A DNA stretch of 64,000 nucleotides from Mycobacterium avium subsp. avium (GTDB taxonomy: Bacteria > Actinomycetota > Actinomycetes > Mycobacteriales > Mycobacteriaceae). Location of the stretch: contig NZ_CP046507.1 in the NCBI RefSeq assembly GCF_009741445.1, positions 4,774,001-4,838,000 on the forward strand, read 5' to 3'. Position numbers and translations under genes: made by a program. The stretch's first letter is position 1. Every line of letters starts with the position of its first letter. The notes under the pieces were generated by a model. The model searched no databases and was not told the origin of the DNA. It saw nothing but the letters and a program-made list of their open reading frames with translations. Below, piece after piece: positions 51,891-60,376 of the stretch.

Positions 51891-52469
51891 TCAGTGCATC
51901 TGCGAATCGGGCGGATTGTCTTCGCCGCGACCGGTAACCGCGTCGCGGACGTGGTCGACGATTGCCGTCCCCATGCCCATCGTTTTCAGCACGGCAGGGT
52001 TGGGTGGGGTATCGGGATGCGGCCGGGTCGGGGCGACCTTCTTCGCCGCTTCCAGCTTTTCGCCGATCTTCTCCAATTCCTCACGGCCGAGCACGGTTTC
52101 GACCTGCGGCCACACCTCGTTCTGCTCGTAGACGATGTGTTCACGGGCCGCCTTGACGAATTCCTGCAACGCTTCGTGATAATCCGGGTCGCCCGGTTTA
52201 CCGTCCTCGAGGCGCTGCAGCAGCTTCTTTCCGGATTGCTCCTGCTCGAGCGCCTTGTCGACGAGGCCGTCGCCGATCGCGTCGCGCACCGCTGGCCAGA
52301 AGAACTGTTCTTCAATGGCTTCGTGTTGCGATTCGGCGATGATGAGGTTGTTCACCATGGTTTCCAGGCCGCTCGCCTGAGCGCCCTCGCCCGATGGTGC
52401 CCCGTCGAGCGTCTCCAACAAACCGAGCACACTCTTGTGGTCCTGACGAAGGAAAGTGATTGCGTCCAT
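51891..52469 (-). CDS. Hemerythrin-domain (HHE) protein
   Basis: 192 residues. Di-iron HHE pattern: DHKSVLGLLETLD, ESQHEAIEEQFFWPAV and REHIVYEQNEVWPQVE. Mycobacterial HLPs respond to H2O2 or NO and bind O2. GGAAGG before the ATG at 52469. Convergent with the Mn catalase gene, forming a stress block. Confidence 0.9.
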   Translation of the reverse strand: MDAITFLRQDHKSVLGLLETLDGAPSGEGAQASGLETMVNNLIIAESQHEAIEEQFFWPAVRDAIGDGLVDKALEQEQSGKKLLQRLEDGKPGDPDYHEALQEFVKAAREHIVYEQNEVWPQVETVLGREELEKIGEKLEAAKKVAPTRPHPDTPPNPAVLKTMGMGTAIVDHVRDAVTGRGEDNPPDSQMH

Positions 52470-52552
52470 GCGTTGCCTTCCAGTTGGGGCTGTTAGGAGT
52501 TGCGTGCGGATACCCTGGGTAGTGGCGCCGAAACGGTGGATGCCTGGTCCGT

Positions 52553-53650
52553 TCAGCGCAACTTCGGCAAGACGTTGGCGCGGTAGAACTCGATGGCGAC
52601 GACGGGATCGTCTTGCGGAAAGTGCAGAAACGGGATTGCGCCGGCGTCGAGAATCCGCTGGACGGCGTTGATGTGGGCAGCCGGGTCGGTGCCGACCGTC
52701 CAGCCGGCCAGCACCTTGTCGATGGGGTTGGACTCCGCTGCGCGCTGGATCTCGACGGGATTCGGTTGATCGACGGCCCCGGCGGTAAAACGCCACAGCG
52801 TGGCGGCCCGGGTCGCTACGGCGTTATCACCGACGACCGCGAACAGTTCGGCCCGTTTTCCGAGGGCGGAGACGTCACGCCCGGCGTCCCGGGCGCCCAC
52901 GCCGAAGGCCGCCAACAGCTTTGGATCCGTGATGTCATGGGCCTGGCTGATCCAGCCATCCCCATACTGTCCGGCCAGTCTCACGCTTTTCGGTCCGGCG
53001 GCCGCGACGAAGATCGGTGGGGGCGTGGCCGGAACATCGTAGAGTTTCACCGAATTCGTCTGGAAATAGTGGCCGGTGAACGAGATTCGCAAACCGCTCC
53101 ACAGCTGGCGGATCAGCTGTACCGCTTCGGTCAGCCTGTCGTGGCGCTCGACGTAGCTGCCGTAGGTGTTCGTGGTGGCCTGTTCGTTGAGCCGTTCGCC
53201 GGTGCCTACCCCCAGAAACACCCGGCCGGGGTAGAGGATCGCCAGCGAGGCGAATGCCTGGGCGACCGTGGCGGGGTGGTAGCGGTAGGTCGGACAGGTC
53301 ACGCCGGTGCCGAACGAAACGTGGCTGGTAGCACTGCCGACCAGCGCCAGCGTTAGCCACGGGAACATCGCATGGCCCTCGTCGTCCTGCCACGGTTGGA
53401 TGTGGTCGCTGGCCCATACGTGTTGAAAGCCGGCGTGTTCGGCCGCCTGAGCCTGGGCCACCAGCTGGTCGGTGCGGAACTGTTCGTGGGACAGGACGAA
53501 ACCCACGCCCTTGCCCGGTGGTGGCGGCGGTCCGCTGGATTTGCCATGCTGGGCAGTCGGTTTCGCGCACCCTTCCGCCAACGCGACGGACCCGAGCATG
53601 CCCGCACTGGCCGCCAGCCGCCCGAACACTCGCCGCGAGATGCCGCTCAC
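52553..53650 (-). CDS. fgd2: F420-dependent hydroxymycolic acid dehydrogenase Fgd2 (fHMAD)
   Basis: 365 residues, luciferase-like F420 enzyme with a Tat signal (ISRRVFGRLAASAGML) and a lipobox-like Cys (LAEGCAKP). Core blocks are WASDHIQPWQDDEGHAMFPW, FGTGVTCPTYRYHPATVAQA and FLGVGTGERLNE. Rv0132c is described as exporting through Tat and oxidising hydroxymycolic to ketomycolic acid. GTG at 53650 puts the twin-Arg at the right place. Divergent from the GNAT gene by 45 bp. Confidence 0.92.
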   Translation of the reverse strand: MSGISRRVFGRLAASAGMLGSVALAEGCAKPTAQHGKSSGPPPPPGKGVGFVLSHEQFRTDQLVAQAQAAEHAGFQHVWASDHIQPWQDDEGHAMFPWLTLALVGSATSHVSFGTGVTCPTYRYHPATVAQAFASLAILYPGRVFLGVGTGERLNEQATTNTYGSYVERHDRLTEAVQLIRQLWSGLRISFTGHYFQTNSVKLYDVPATPPPIFVAAAGPKSVRLAGQYGDGWISQAHDITDPKLLAAFGVGARDAGRDVSALGKRAELFAVVGDNAVATRAATLWRFTAGAVDQPNPVEIQRAAESNPIDKVLAGWTVGTDPAAHINAVQRILDAGAIPFLHFPQDDPVVAIEFYRANVLPKLR

Positions 53651-53695
53651 CCGGTCGGCATACCCGTCACACCGGGCCTCACACGCACTACCGTG

Positions 53696-54307
53696 ATGCG
53701 GATGAGCCCGCAGGTCCGCCCGGCGGTCAAGGCCGATGTTCGCGAGCTGTCGCGCACACTGGCCCGCGCCTTCTACGACGATCCGGTGATGATCTGGCTG
53801 CTTCCCGATCAGGACACGCGGATCGCGCACCTGTCCCGGTTGTTTGCGACGATGACCCGCCATCATCACCTGACCCGCGGCGGTGTGGAGGTGGCTGGGG
53901 TGGAGGCGGAGATCGGCGCGGCGGCGCTGTGGGATCCGCCCGATCAGTGGCAAGAGACGCGCGGCGGTCAGCTGGCGATGACGCCGGCGTTCATCCGGGT
54001 ATTCGGCCTACGCTCGATGCGCGGACGCGCGGTACAAGAATTGATGAAAAGCGTGCATCCCGAGGAACCGCACTGGTATCTGGCCGTGATCGGAAGCGAT
54101 CCGGTGGTCCGCGGCAAGGGATTTGCTCAGGCATTGATGCGGTCGCGGCTGGACCGCTGCGACGCCGAGTACTGTCCGGCCTATCTCGAGTCGAGCAAGC
54201 CCGAAAACGTGCCGTACTACGAGCGTTTCGGCTTCAGCGTCACCCGTGAGGTCGTGCTGCCGGACGGCGGACCGAGCCTGTGGGCGATGTGGCGCCCGCC
54301 ACGGTAG
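53696..54307 (+). CDS. GNAT-family N-acetyltransferase
   Basis: 203 residues (201 from the second ATG at 53702, the length of Rv0133). The acetyl-CoA motif A is YLAVIGSDPVVRGKGFAQAL and the C-terminal strand is NVPYYERFGFSV. Substrate unknown. Confidence 0.88.
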   Translation: MRMSPQVRPAVKADVRELSRTLARAFYDDPVMIWLLPDQDTRIAHLSRLFATMTRHHHLTRGGVEVAGVEAEIGAAALWDPPDQWQETRGGQLAMTPAFIRVFGLRSMRGRAVQELMKSVHPEEPHWYLAVIGSDPVVRGKGFAQALMRSRLDRCDAEYCPAYLESSKPENVPYYERFGFSVTREVVLPDGGPSLWAMWRPPR

Positions 54308-54365
54308 GAGGGCGATGGGCTGGCCTGCTGCCCGCGTTTAACCCCCCGACGCGGCGGGCAACCGG

Positions 54366-54725
54366 ATGAGCATGAGCGATAACCCCCCGGCCGACGAGCT
54401 GGTGGATCCCACGGACTTCCCCGAGGAGGGCGGCCCGGGTGACACCTTGAACGCGAGCGAAGGCACCGACTCGGACGAATTGCGCAACCACGACGGTGAC
54501 ATCGTGGTCGACCCGCCTGAGGACTGGAGCGAGGCCAACCGGTTCGGCATGACGGCCAGAGAGGAACGCGAGGGTGAATCCCTCGATGACCGGCTGGCCG
54601 CCGAGGAGCCCGACGTCCCCGATGACATCGAGCCGGTCGACGACGGGCCCCGGCGTGCTCACCGGGGTCAGATCGACGGCACGCCCGAAGACGGCGACTC
54701 GCTGTACGACGTCGTCGACGAGTAA
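54366..54725 (+). CDS. DUF5709-type acidic protein
   Basis: 119 residues, very acidic: many Asp/Glu with LVDPTDFPEE, PEDWSEANRFGMTAREEREG and a GDSLYDVVDE end. This is the DUF5709 pattern of actinobacteria, function unknown and probably largely disordered. Single gene between Rv0133-like and the TetR gene. Confidence 0.8.
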   Translation: MSMSDNPPADELVDPTDFPEEGGPGDTLNASEGTDSDELRNHDGDIVVDPPEDWSEANRFGMTAREEREGESLDDRLAAEEPDVPDDIEPVDDGPRRAHRGQIDGTPEDGDSLYDVVDE

Positions 54726-54759
54726 ATCAGTGGTCGGCTGTTTACTGCAGCCAATCGAA

Positions 54760-55434
54760 TCAGGGCGTGCTTCGCCAGCCGGCGATGCCGGTCGCGATCA
54801 TCCGCAGCTGCTTGACGGCGAGCCGGCGGATGTCCTCGCGGGCCTCGGCACTCTGTGAATCCTCGATGGCCTCCGCGATCAGGATCATGGCGTTGACGAA
54901 CAGCGTCGCTAGCACGTTGAGGTCCTCGGTGGTCCACTCGTGCAGGCCGGGAAACCGGGCCAGGTCGGTGGCCAGCTCGGAGGTGATCAGCCGGATCTCG
55001 GTGCGGATGGCGTAGCGCAGCACCGACAGCCCGCTGTTGCGCTCGCGGGCGATCAGCCGCCAATGCTCGCGCCGGTCCGCGACGCTGGCCACCAGGATCT
55101 CCACCGATGACTCGATCACCCGGTTCGGGTCGAGCTTGCCGGCCCGGGCGTCGCGCAGGGTGTCGCGCAGGCTGCGGAACGACTCGTCGATCAGCACCAG
55201 GCCCAGGGATTCCATCGACTCGAAGTGCCGGTAGAACGCCGCCGGCACGATCCCGACCTCTCGGGTCACCTCGCGCAGGCTCAGGCTGGAGAAACTGCGG
55301 TCCTGCAGCAGCTTGAGGGCGGCGGCGATGATGGCGCGACGGGTCGCCTCCTTGCGCTCTTCCCGCGACTGGCTTTCGCGGGAGCGCTCACGTCCGGAGC
55401 CGCGCACCCGTGAGCTAGGAGTACGGCTGTTCAC
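54760..55434 (-). CDS. TetR regulator of the desaturase operon (DesT/FabR-like)
   Basis: 224 residues from GTG 55434. HTH: LQDRSFSSLSLREVTREVGI and VPAAFYRHFESMESLGLVLI, the pattern of FabR/DesT regulators that sense acyl-CoA saturation. Divergent from the reductase-desaturase operon (70 bp), with palindromes over both start codons. Role as desaturase repressor is inferred. Confidence 0.87.
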   Translation of the reverse strand: MNSRTPSSRVRGSGRERSRESQSREERKEATRRAIIAAALKLLQDRSFSSLSLREVTREVGIVPAAFYRHFESMESLGLVLIDESFRSLRDTLRDARAGKLDPNRVIESSVEILVASVADRREHWRLIARERNSGLSVLRYAIRTEIRLITSELATDLARFPGLHEWTTEDLNVLATLFVNAMILIAEAIEDSQSAEAREDIRRLAVKQLRMIATGIAGWRSTP

Positions 55435-55443
55435 TATGTGAAC
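55429..55443. promoter_or_regulatory. Operator candidate at the TetR start codon
   Basis: GTTCAC-TAT-GTGAAC, perfect 6-bp arms, overlapping the GTG start (55434) of the TetR gene. Confidence 0.55.
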
Positions 55444-55496
55444 CCTACCACATACGGGCCGTAAACCCTTGACTGCTAGGCCAGAGCGGAGCAACG

Positions 55497-55512
55497 GTGT
55501 ACATATGTTCAC
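55497..55512. promoter_or_regulatory. Second operator candidate at the reductase start codon
   Basis: GTGTACATATGTTCAC, a near-perfect 16-bp palindrome spanning the ATG (55505) of the reductase gene; arms are related to the first site (GTTCAC/GTGTAC). Confidence 0.45.
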
Positions 55513-56599
55513 TCAAACCGTTCAGGCTTCCGGCCGGGTCCTCGCGCGGACCGTGCGGCAGCGGGTGCTGGGTTCGGAGCTGCTCGACCTGCTGACCGGT
55601 CCGCACGGCGTCGATCGTTACACCGAGCTGGTGGCACCGACGTGGACGCTGGGCGAGGCCCGCGCCAAAGTGACCGACGTGCGCCGCACCACGCCGCGCA
55701 GCGTCACGCTCACCCTGGATCCCAACGACACCTTCCTGTCCAGCCATACCGTCACAGCCGGCCAGTACGTCAACCTCACCGTGGAGATCGACGGGCGCCG
55801 GCACACCCGGTGCTATTCGCCGGCCAACCGCGAAGGGGCGGCCACCCTCGAGTTGACCATCGGTCGACACGACGGCGGGCTGGTCTCGAACCATCTGTAC
55901 GACCACGCCCGACGCGGCATGGTGGTCGGCCTGGCCGGCGTCGGCGGCGATTTCGTGTTGCCGGACCCGCGCCCGCGGCGCGTCCTGTTCGTCTCCGGGG
56001 GCAGCGGTATCACCCCGGTGATGGCGATGGTGCGCACGCTGGTTTCCCAGCGGCATCGCGGCGAGATCGCCTTCATTCACTACGCGCCGACCCCCGCCGA
56101 GGCCTGCTACCGCGACGAATTGGCCGCGCTGCCGTCGGTGCGGGTGCTGCACGGGTACACCCGATCCGCGGGCGGCGACCTTTCCGGACGCTTCGGGCCC
56201 GACCACCTGGCCGCCGCGATGCCCGCACCGGATGCGGTGTTCGTCTGCGGCCCAACATCTTTGGTCGATGCCGTCCGAGAGCACTGCGACAACGTCTACA
56301 CCGAAAGCTTCACTCCGCCGGTGCTCGAGGCGCCGGCCGACCCGTCCGGCGGACGAGTCACGTTCTCCGACAGCGGCGTCGACGTCGTCGACGACGGGCG
56401 GTCGTTGCTGGAGCAGGCCGAGGCCGCCGGACTGTCCCCGCAAAACGGGTGCCGGATGGGCATCTGTCACACCTGCACGCGGCGCAAAACCGCCGGCACC
56501 GTGCGCAACCTGGTCACCGGTGCGGTCTCGACCGCTCCCGATGAGGACGTGCAGATCTGCGTGTCCGTTCCGGTCGGTGACGTGGACCTGTCCCTCTGA
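55505..56599 (+). CDS. Ferredoxin-NADP-type oxidoreductase with C-terminal 2Fe-2S domain
   Basis: 364 residues. FAD-binding RxYS motif RCYSPANREG, NAD(P) motif FVSGGSGITPVMAM, and a plant-type ferredoxin end NGCRMGICHTCTRRKT with the fourth Cys in VQICVSVP. Architecture equals Rv3230c, the electron donor of stearoyl-CoA desaturase DesA3. Adjacent desaturase 12 bp downstream. ATG at 55505. Confidence 0.92.
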   Translation: MFTQTVQASGRVLARTVRQRVLGSELLDLLTGPHGVDRYTELVAPTWTLGEARAKVTDVRRTTPRSVTLTLDPNDTFLSSHTVTAGQYVNLTVEIDGRRHTRCYSPANREGAATLELTIGRHDGGLVSNHLYDHARRGMVVGLAGVGGDFVLPDPRPRRVLFVSGGSGITPVMAMVRTLVSQRHRGEIAFIHYAPTPAEACYRDELAALPSVRVLHGYTRSAGGDLSGRFGPDHLAAAMPAPDAVFVCGPTSLVDAVREHCDNVYTESFTPPVLEAPADPSGGRVTFSDSGVDVVDDGRSLLEQAEAAGLSPQNGCRMGICHTCTRRKTAGTVRNLVTGAVSTAPDEDVQICVSVPVGDVDLSL

Positions 56600-56611
56600 G
56601 GAGGAAAAACC

Positions 56612-57712
56612 GTGACACACAACAAGATAACCCTGACCCCCGAACAGGCCGAGGAATTCGGCCGTGAGCTCGACGCCCTCAAGGAACGGGTGATGGCCGA
56701 CCTCGGCGAAAAGGATGCCGACTACATTCGCCGCGTCATCAAGGCGCAGCGCGCGCTGGAAGTCGGTGGCCGCGCCCTGCTCTTCCTGCCCCCGGCATGG
56801 CTGCTGGGCACCACCATGCTGGGCCTGTCGAAGATCTTGGACAACATGGAGATCGGCCACAACGTCATGCACGGCCAGTACGACTGGATGCGCGACCCGG
56901 CGATCAGCGGCCGGTCCTTTGAATGGGACACCGCCTGCCCGGCCGACCAGTGGCGGCACTCGCACAACTACATGCACCACACCCACACCAACATCGTCGG
57001 CATGGACCGCGACATCGGGTACGGGATCCTGCGGATGAGCGAAGACCAGCCGTGGCAGCCGTATTTCCTCGGCAACCCGCTCTACGCGTTCCTGCTGATG
57101 GTGCTGTTCCAGTACGGGGTGGCGCTGCACGAGCTGGAAACCGAACGCATCCGCTCCGGAGAGATCCGGCTGGCGGACAAGCGCGAGGTGCTGCGCGAAA
57201 TCTGGCAGAAGACCCGCCGCCAGACGCTCAAGGACTATGTCGCGTTCCCGCTGCTGGCCGGGCCCTTCGCGCCGTTCGTGTTCACCGGCAACCTCACCGC
57301 CAACCTGATCCGCAACGTGTGGTCGTACATGATCATCTTCTGCGGCCACTTCCCGGACGGCACACAGGAATTCACCGTCGAAGAGACGCAGGACGAGTCG
57401 CGCGGCATGTGGTACTTCCGCCAGATCCTCGGCTCGGCAAACCTGATCGGCGGCAAGCTGTTTCATCTGCTCTCCGGCAACCTGTCGCACCAGATCGAGC
57501 ACCACCTGTTCCCCGACATGCCGGCCCGGCGCTACGCCGAGATCGCGCCGGAGGTACAGGCGATCTGCCAACGCTACGGCGTCGCGTACAACCGCGGGCC
57601 GCTGCTGCGCCAGTTCGGCACCGTCGTGCGCAAGATCGTCAAGCTGTCGTTCCCGGAAGCGTGGATCCCCGGCGCCGCCAAGCCCGCCGACCGCGAGCCG
57701 GTGGCAGCCTGA
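56612..57712 (+). CDS. Membrane fatty-acyl desaturase (DesA3-like)
   Basis: 366 residues. The three His boxes are GHNVMHGQ, HSHNYMHHTHTN and HQIEHHLFP, as in delta-9 acyl desaturases; membrane segments lie around residues 60-85 and 150-240. Start GTG at 56612 with GAGGAGG. Forms a two-gene operon with the reductase; likely desaturates acyl-CoA in the membrane. Whether it is the DesA3 orthologue or a paralogue is uncertain, since DesA3 is longer (about 427 residues). Confidence 0.92.
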   Translation: MTHNKITLTPEQAEEFGRELDALKERVMADLGEKDADYIRRVIKAQRALEVGGRALLFLPPAWLLGTTMLGLSKILDNMEIGHNVMHGQYDWMRDPAISGRSFEWDTACPADQWRHSHNYMHHTHTNIVGMDRDIGYGILRMSEDQPWQPYFLGNPLYAFLLMVLFQYGVALHELETERIRSGEIRLADKREVLREIWQKTRRQTLKDYVAFPLLAGPFAPFVFTGNLTANLIRNVWSYMIIFCGHFPDGTQEFTVEETQDESRGMWYFRQILGSANLIGGKLFHLLSGNLSHQIEHHLFPDMPARRYAEIAPEVQAICQRYGVAYNRGPLLRQFGTVVRKIVKLSFPEAWIPGAAKPADREPVAA

Positions 57713-57719
57713 GCGACTC

Positions 57720-57779
57720 CCGAGCGTGGGGGTTATGTACGGATTGCGGACGTCTCGCCTACACAGCCCCCACGCTCGG
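57720..57779. terminator. Repeated hairpin (copy A) after the desaturase gene
   Basis: Arms CCGAGCGTGGGGG (57720-57732) and CCCCCACGCTCGG (57767-57779), 34-nt loop, 7 bp past the desaturase stop. The same family recurs at 61566-61627. Confidence 0.7.
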
Positions 57780-57793
57780 CGCAACGGGATGGC

Positions 57794-58906
57794 TCAGCGC
57801 ACCGCCGTCGGGGCGTCGGCGGCCTTGACGAGTTCCACCTCGGGCCGGGCGGGCACGCCATCGGCCAGGAACCACCGGAAGGCCAGGTTGCCGCGCGGAT
57901 AGTCCAGCGTGGTAACGGAATTCGGGTGCGGCGTGCGGTCGCGGGACAACACGATCGTCACGGTGCCGTCGCTGTTGGCGACGGCGCTGTGGCCGTTGAT
58001 CGAGCACCGGGCGTCGGGGCCCTCCGCGGCGCCGTAGGTGGCCATGAACTGGTTCCACACCACCATGTTCCAGAACCGGCAGGACGGGGGCCGGTGCGTG
58101 ATGACCAGGGCCTCGTCGTCGTCGAGCACGAAAGTGCCGTAGGAGTAGCAGGCATCGCGTGCCGACCAGCCGAAGTTGGCGTCGGGCACCTGGTAGGGGT
58201 CGGCGAATGCGTTTGCGGCGTGGGCGGTTTCGTGCCCGAGCGCGTGCTGGTCGTCAACCCGGTTGCCGACCGCCAGCGGGACGATGGCGAACATGGTGCG
58301 CAGCCAGGTCGCGACCGCGCGCAGCCGGGCGGCGGTCTCGGCGTCGCCGTGCCGGATCGGCGCGGGCTCATCGAGCGCCTCGATTCGCCACGTCACCGGG
58401 CGCCCGGTCAGCGGGTCGGCCTGGTAGTCGCGGGTCATCAGCACCGCCGCATCGGGTGTCGGGGGAAATTCGAAGGAGAAGTTGCCGTCGGCGTCGACGT
58501 CCAGGTCGCTGTCGCGGACGATCGCGACGACCCGGTCCGACCACGCCCCGAGTGACGGTTCGTTGTAGGCGGTCACCGAAAAGTACACGCTGTCACCCTT
58601 GTTGCCGCTGATCCGGTACCGGCGCTTCGGATCCACCGGGCAGATGAAGTAGTAGGCGTCGGTGTTGTCGCCGCCCCAGCGCCGGTCGCGGCGAAACGGC
58701 GTGTTCACCGCGACGAACTGCGGCCGGTCGGGCTCGGGGAACAGGTAGGTGTCGAACGCCACGCCCAGGGTGGTGGCGAGCATGCGGTAGCCGTCGGCGA
58801 TGTGCCGGTCGTCGCTGACCGCGCGGTCGCCCTCCAGGAAGGAGCGGTCGAGCTCGCCCAGGGCGGCCAGCAATTCCCGCCATGCGATGGTCGATTCGTG
58901 CGTCAT
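57794..58906 (-). CDS. DUF1214-domain protein
   Basis: 370 residues. The C-terminal half carries the DUF1214 strands (CRFWNMVVWNQFMATYGAAE, LAFRWFLADGVPARPEVELV). The N-terminal half (LATTLGVAFDTYLFPEPDRP) suits the same family. Function unknown. In the reconstructed ancestral order its ATG overlaps the stop of TetR(15458); now IS901 copy 2 lies 8 bp upstream and its AAGGA end supplies a ribosome site. Confidence 0.8.
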   Translation of the reverse strand: MTHESTIAWRELLAALGELDRSFLEGDRAVSDDRHIADGYRMLATTLGVAFDTYLFPEPDRPQFVAVNTPFRRDRRWGGDNTDAYYFICPVDPKRRYRISGNKGDSVYFSVTAYNEPSLGAWSDRVVAIVRDSDLDVDADGNFSFEFPPTPDAAVLMTRDYQADPLTGRPVTWRIEALDEPAPIRHGDAETAARLRAVATWLRTMFAIVPLAVGNRVDDQHALGHETAHAANAFADPYQVPDANFGWSARDACYSYGTFVLDDDEALVITHRPPSCRFWNMVVWNQFMATYGAAEGPDARCSINGHSAVANSDGTVTIVLSRDRTPHPNSVTTLDYPRGNLAFRWFLADGVPARPEVELVKAADAPTAVR

Positions 58907-58917
58907 GCGCTGATTCC

Positions 58918-60351
58918 TTAGGGTTGAAGGGGTCTGGGATTGGATGTCCTGGATGCCCAGGACGGTGGGGTGTGGCTAATGTGTTGTTGCAACGGTTGTT
59001 GCTTGAAAGGAATGGCCGCCCTGCCGTTTTGGGCGGTCCTGGCCACTGATTGAGATCTGACGCGTACTCGATGACGCTGCTCTAAGGACCTGTTGGCGGG
59101 GTTGTCCGCGGGGACTGCGACGACAGGAGTAGCGGTATGGCCGAACCCGACCGAGTGTGGGTGGGTATCGACGTCGGTAAGTCCACTCATCATGCGTGCG
59201 CGATCGATGACACCGGAAAGGTGGTGTGGTCGAAGAAAATCCCGAACGAACAGGCCGCGATCGAAGACCTGATCGCCCAGGGCGGCCGGATTGCTAACCA
59301 CGTGGTGTGGGCGATCGATTTGACCTCGCCGCCGGCGGCGCTGCTGATCGCCGTACTGCTGAGCGCGAAAGCCGAGGTGGTGTATGTGCCGGGCCGCACG
59401 GTTAACACGATGAGTCATGCGTTCCGCGGCGAAGGCAAGACCGACGCCAAAGACGCGCGGGTAATCGCCGAAACCGCTCGGCACCGACGAGATCTGTCCC
59501 CGGTCGTACCCGGCGAAGACCTGGTTGCCGAATTGCGGTCGCTGACCGCATACCGGTCGGATCTGATGGCTGACTGGGTGCGAGGCGTGAACCGGCTGCG
59601 CTCGATGCTCACCGCCATCTTCCCTGCTCTGGAAGCTGCGTTCGACTACTCCACCCGCGCGCCGTTGATCCTGGTATCCGCTATGTGCACTCCGGGCGAA
59701 ATCCGGTCGGCAAAAAGAGCTGGCGTGATCAAGCACCTTCGGAAAAACCGGGCATGGCCCAACAACATCGACACGATCGCCGACAAGGCGCTCGCCGCGG
59801 CAGCAGGCCAGATAATCACCCTTCCCGGCGAAGCCGGAACCGCCGCGCTCATCAAGCAACTCGCAGCACGGCTGCTGGACTTGGATCGGCAGATCAAGGA
59901 CATCGATAAGCAAATCACCAACAAATTTCGTGAGCATCCCAGCGCCGCCATCATCGAGTCGATGCCCGGCATGGGGCCACACCTGGGCGCTGAGTTCCTC
60001 GTAATCACCGGCGGCAACATGGCCGCCTTCACCAACCCCGGCCGACTGGCATCGTTCGCCGGATTGGTACCCGTCCCACGCGATTCCGGCCGTATCACCG
60101 GCAATCTGCATCGGCCCAAGCGCTACAACCGGCGCCTGCGCCGCGTGTTCTACCTCGCCGCCCTGTCCAGCCTCAAGATCGAAGGTCCCTCGCGGGCTTT
60201 CTACGACCGCAAACGATCCGAGAACCATATCCACACCCAGGCCCTGCTTGCCCTGGCACGCCGCCACGTCGACGTCCTGTGGGCACTGCTGCGCGACAAC
60301 AGAACCTGGCAACCCCAGCAACCAACCGTGGCAGCTGCCTGACGCACTCAC
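58918..60351 (-). other. Antisense ORF of IS901 copy 2
   Basis: Same 477-codon open frame as in copy 1, with one substitution (Ala for Val in SVART-A/V-QN). Its GTG overlaps the TGA of the ten-codon frame that starts at the ATG 60380-60378, and that ATG overlaps the CaiB stop as ATGA. Expression unproven. Confidence 0.35.
59137..60342 (+). CDS. IS901 transposase, copy 2
   Basis: 401 residues, identical to the product at 16066-17271 (DEDD-type RuvC-like plus Transposase_20 domains, EGKTDAKDARV). Intact. Confidence 0.95.
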   Translation: MAEPDRVWVGIDVGKSTHHACAIDDTGKVVWSKKIPNEQAAIEDLIAQGGRIANHVVWAIDLTSPPAALLIAVLLSAKAEVVYVPGRTVNTMSHAFRGEGKTDAKDARVIAETARHRRDLSPVVPGEDLVAELRSLTAYRSDLMADWVRGVNRLRSMLTAIFPALEAAFDYSTRAPLILVSAMCTPGEIRSAKRAGVIKHLRKNRAWPNNIDTIADKALAAAAGQIITLPGEAGTAALIKQLAARLLDLDRQIKDIDKQITNKFREHPSAAIIESMPGMGPHLGAEFLVITGGNMAAFTNPGRLASFAGLVPVPRDSGRITGNLHRPKRYNRRLRRVFYLAALSSLKIEGPSRAFYDRKRSENHIHTQALLALARRHVDVLWALLRDNRTWQPQQPTVAAA

Positions 60352-60376
60352 CGGGCGTCCTCACCGCTTGACACGC

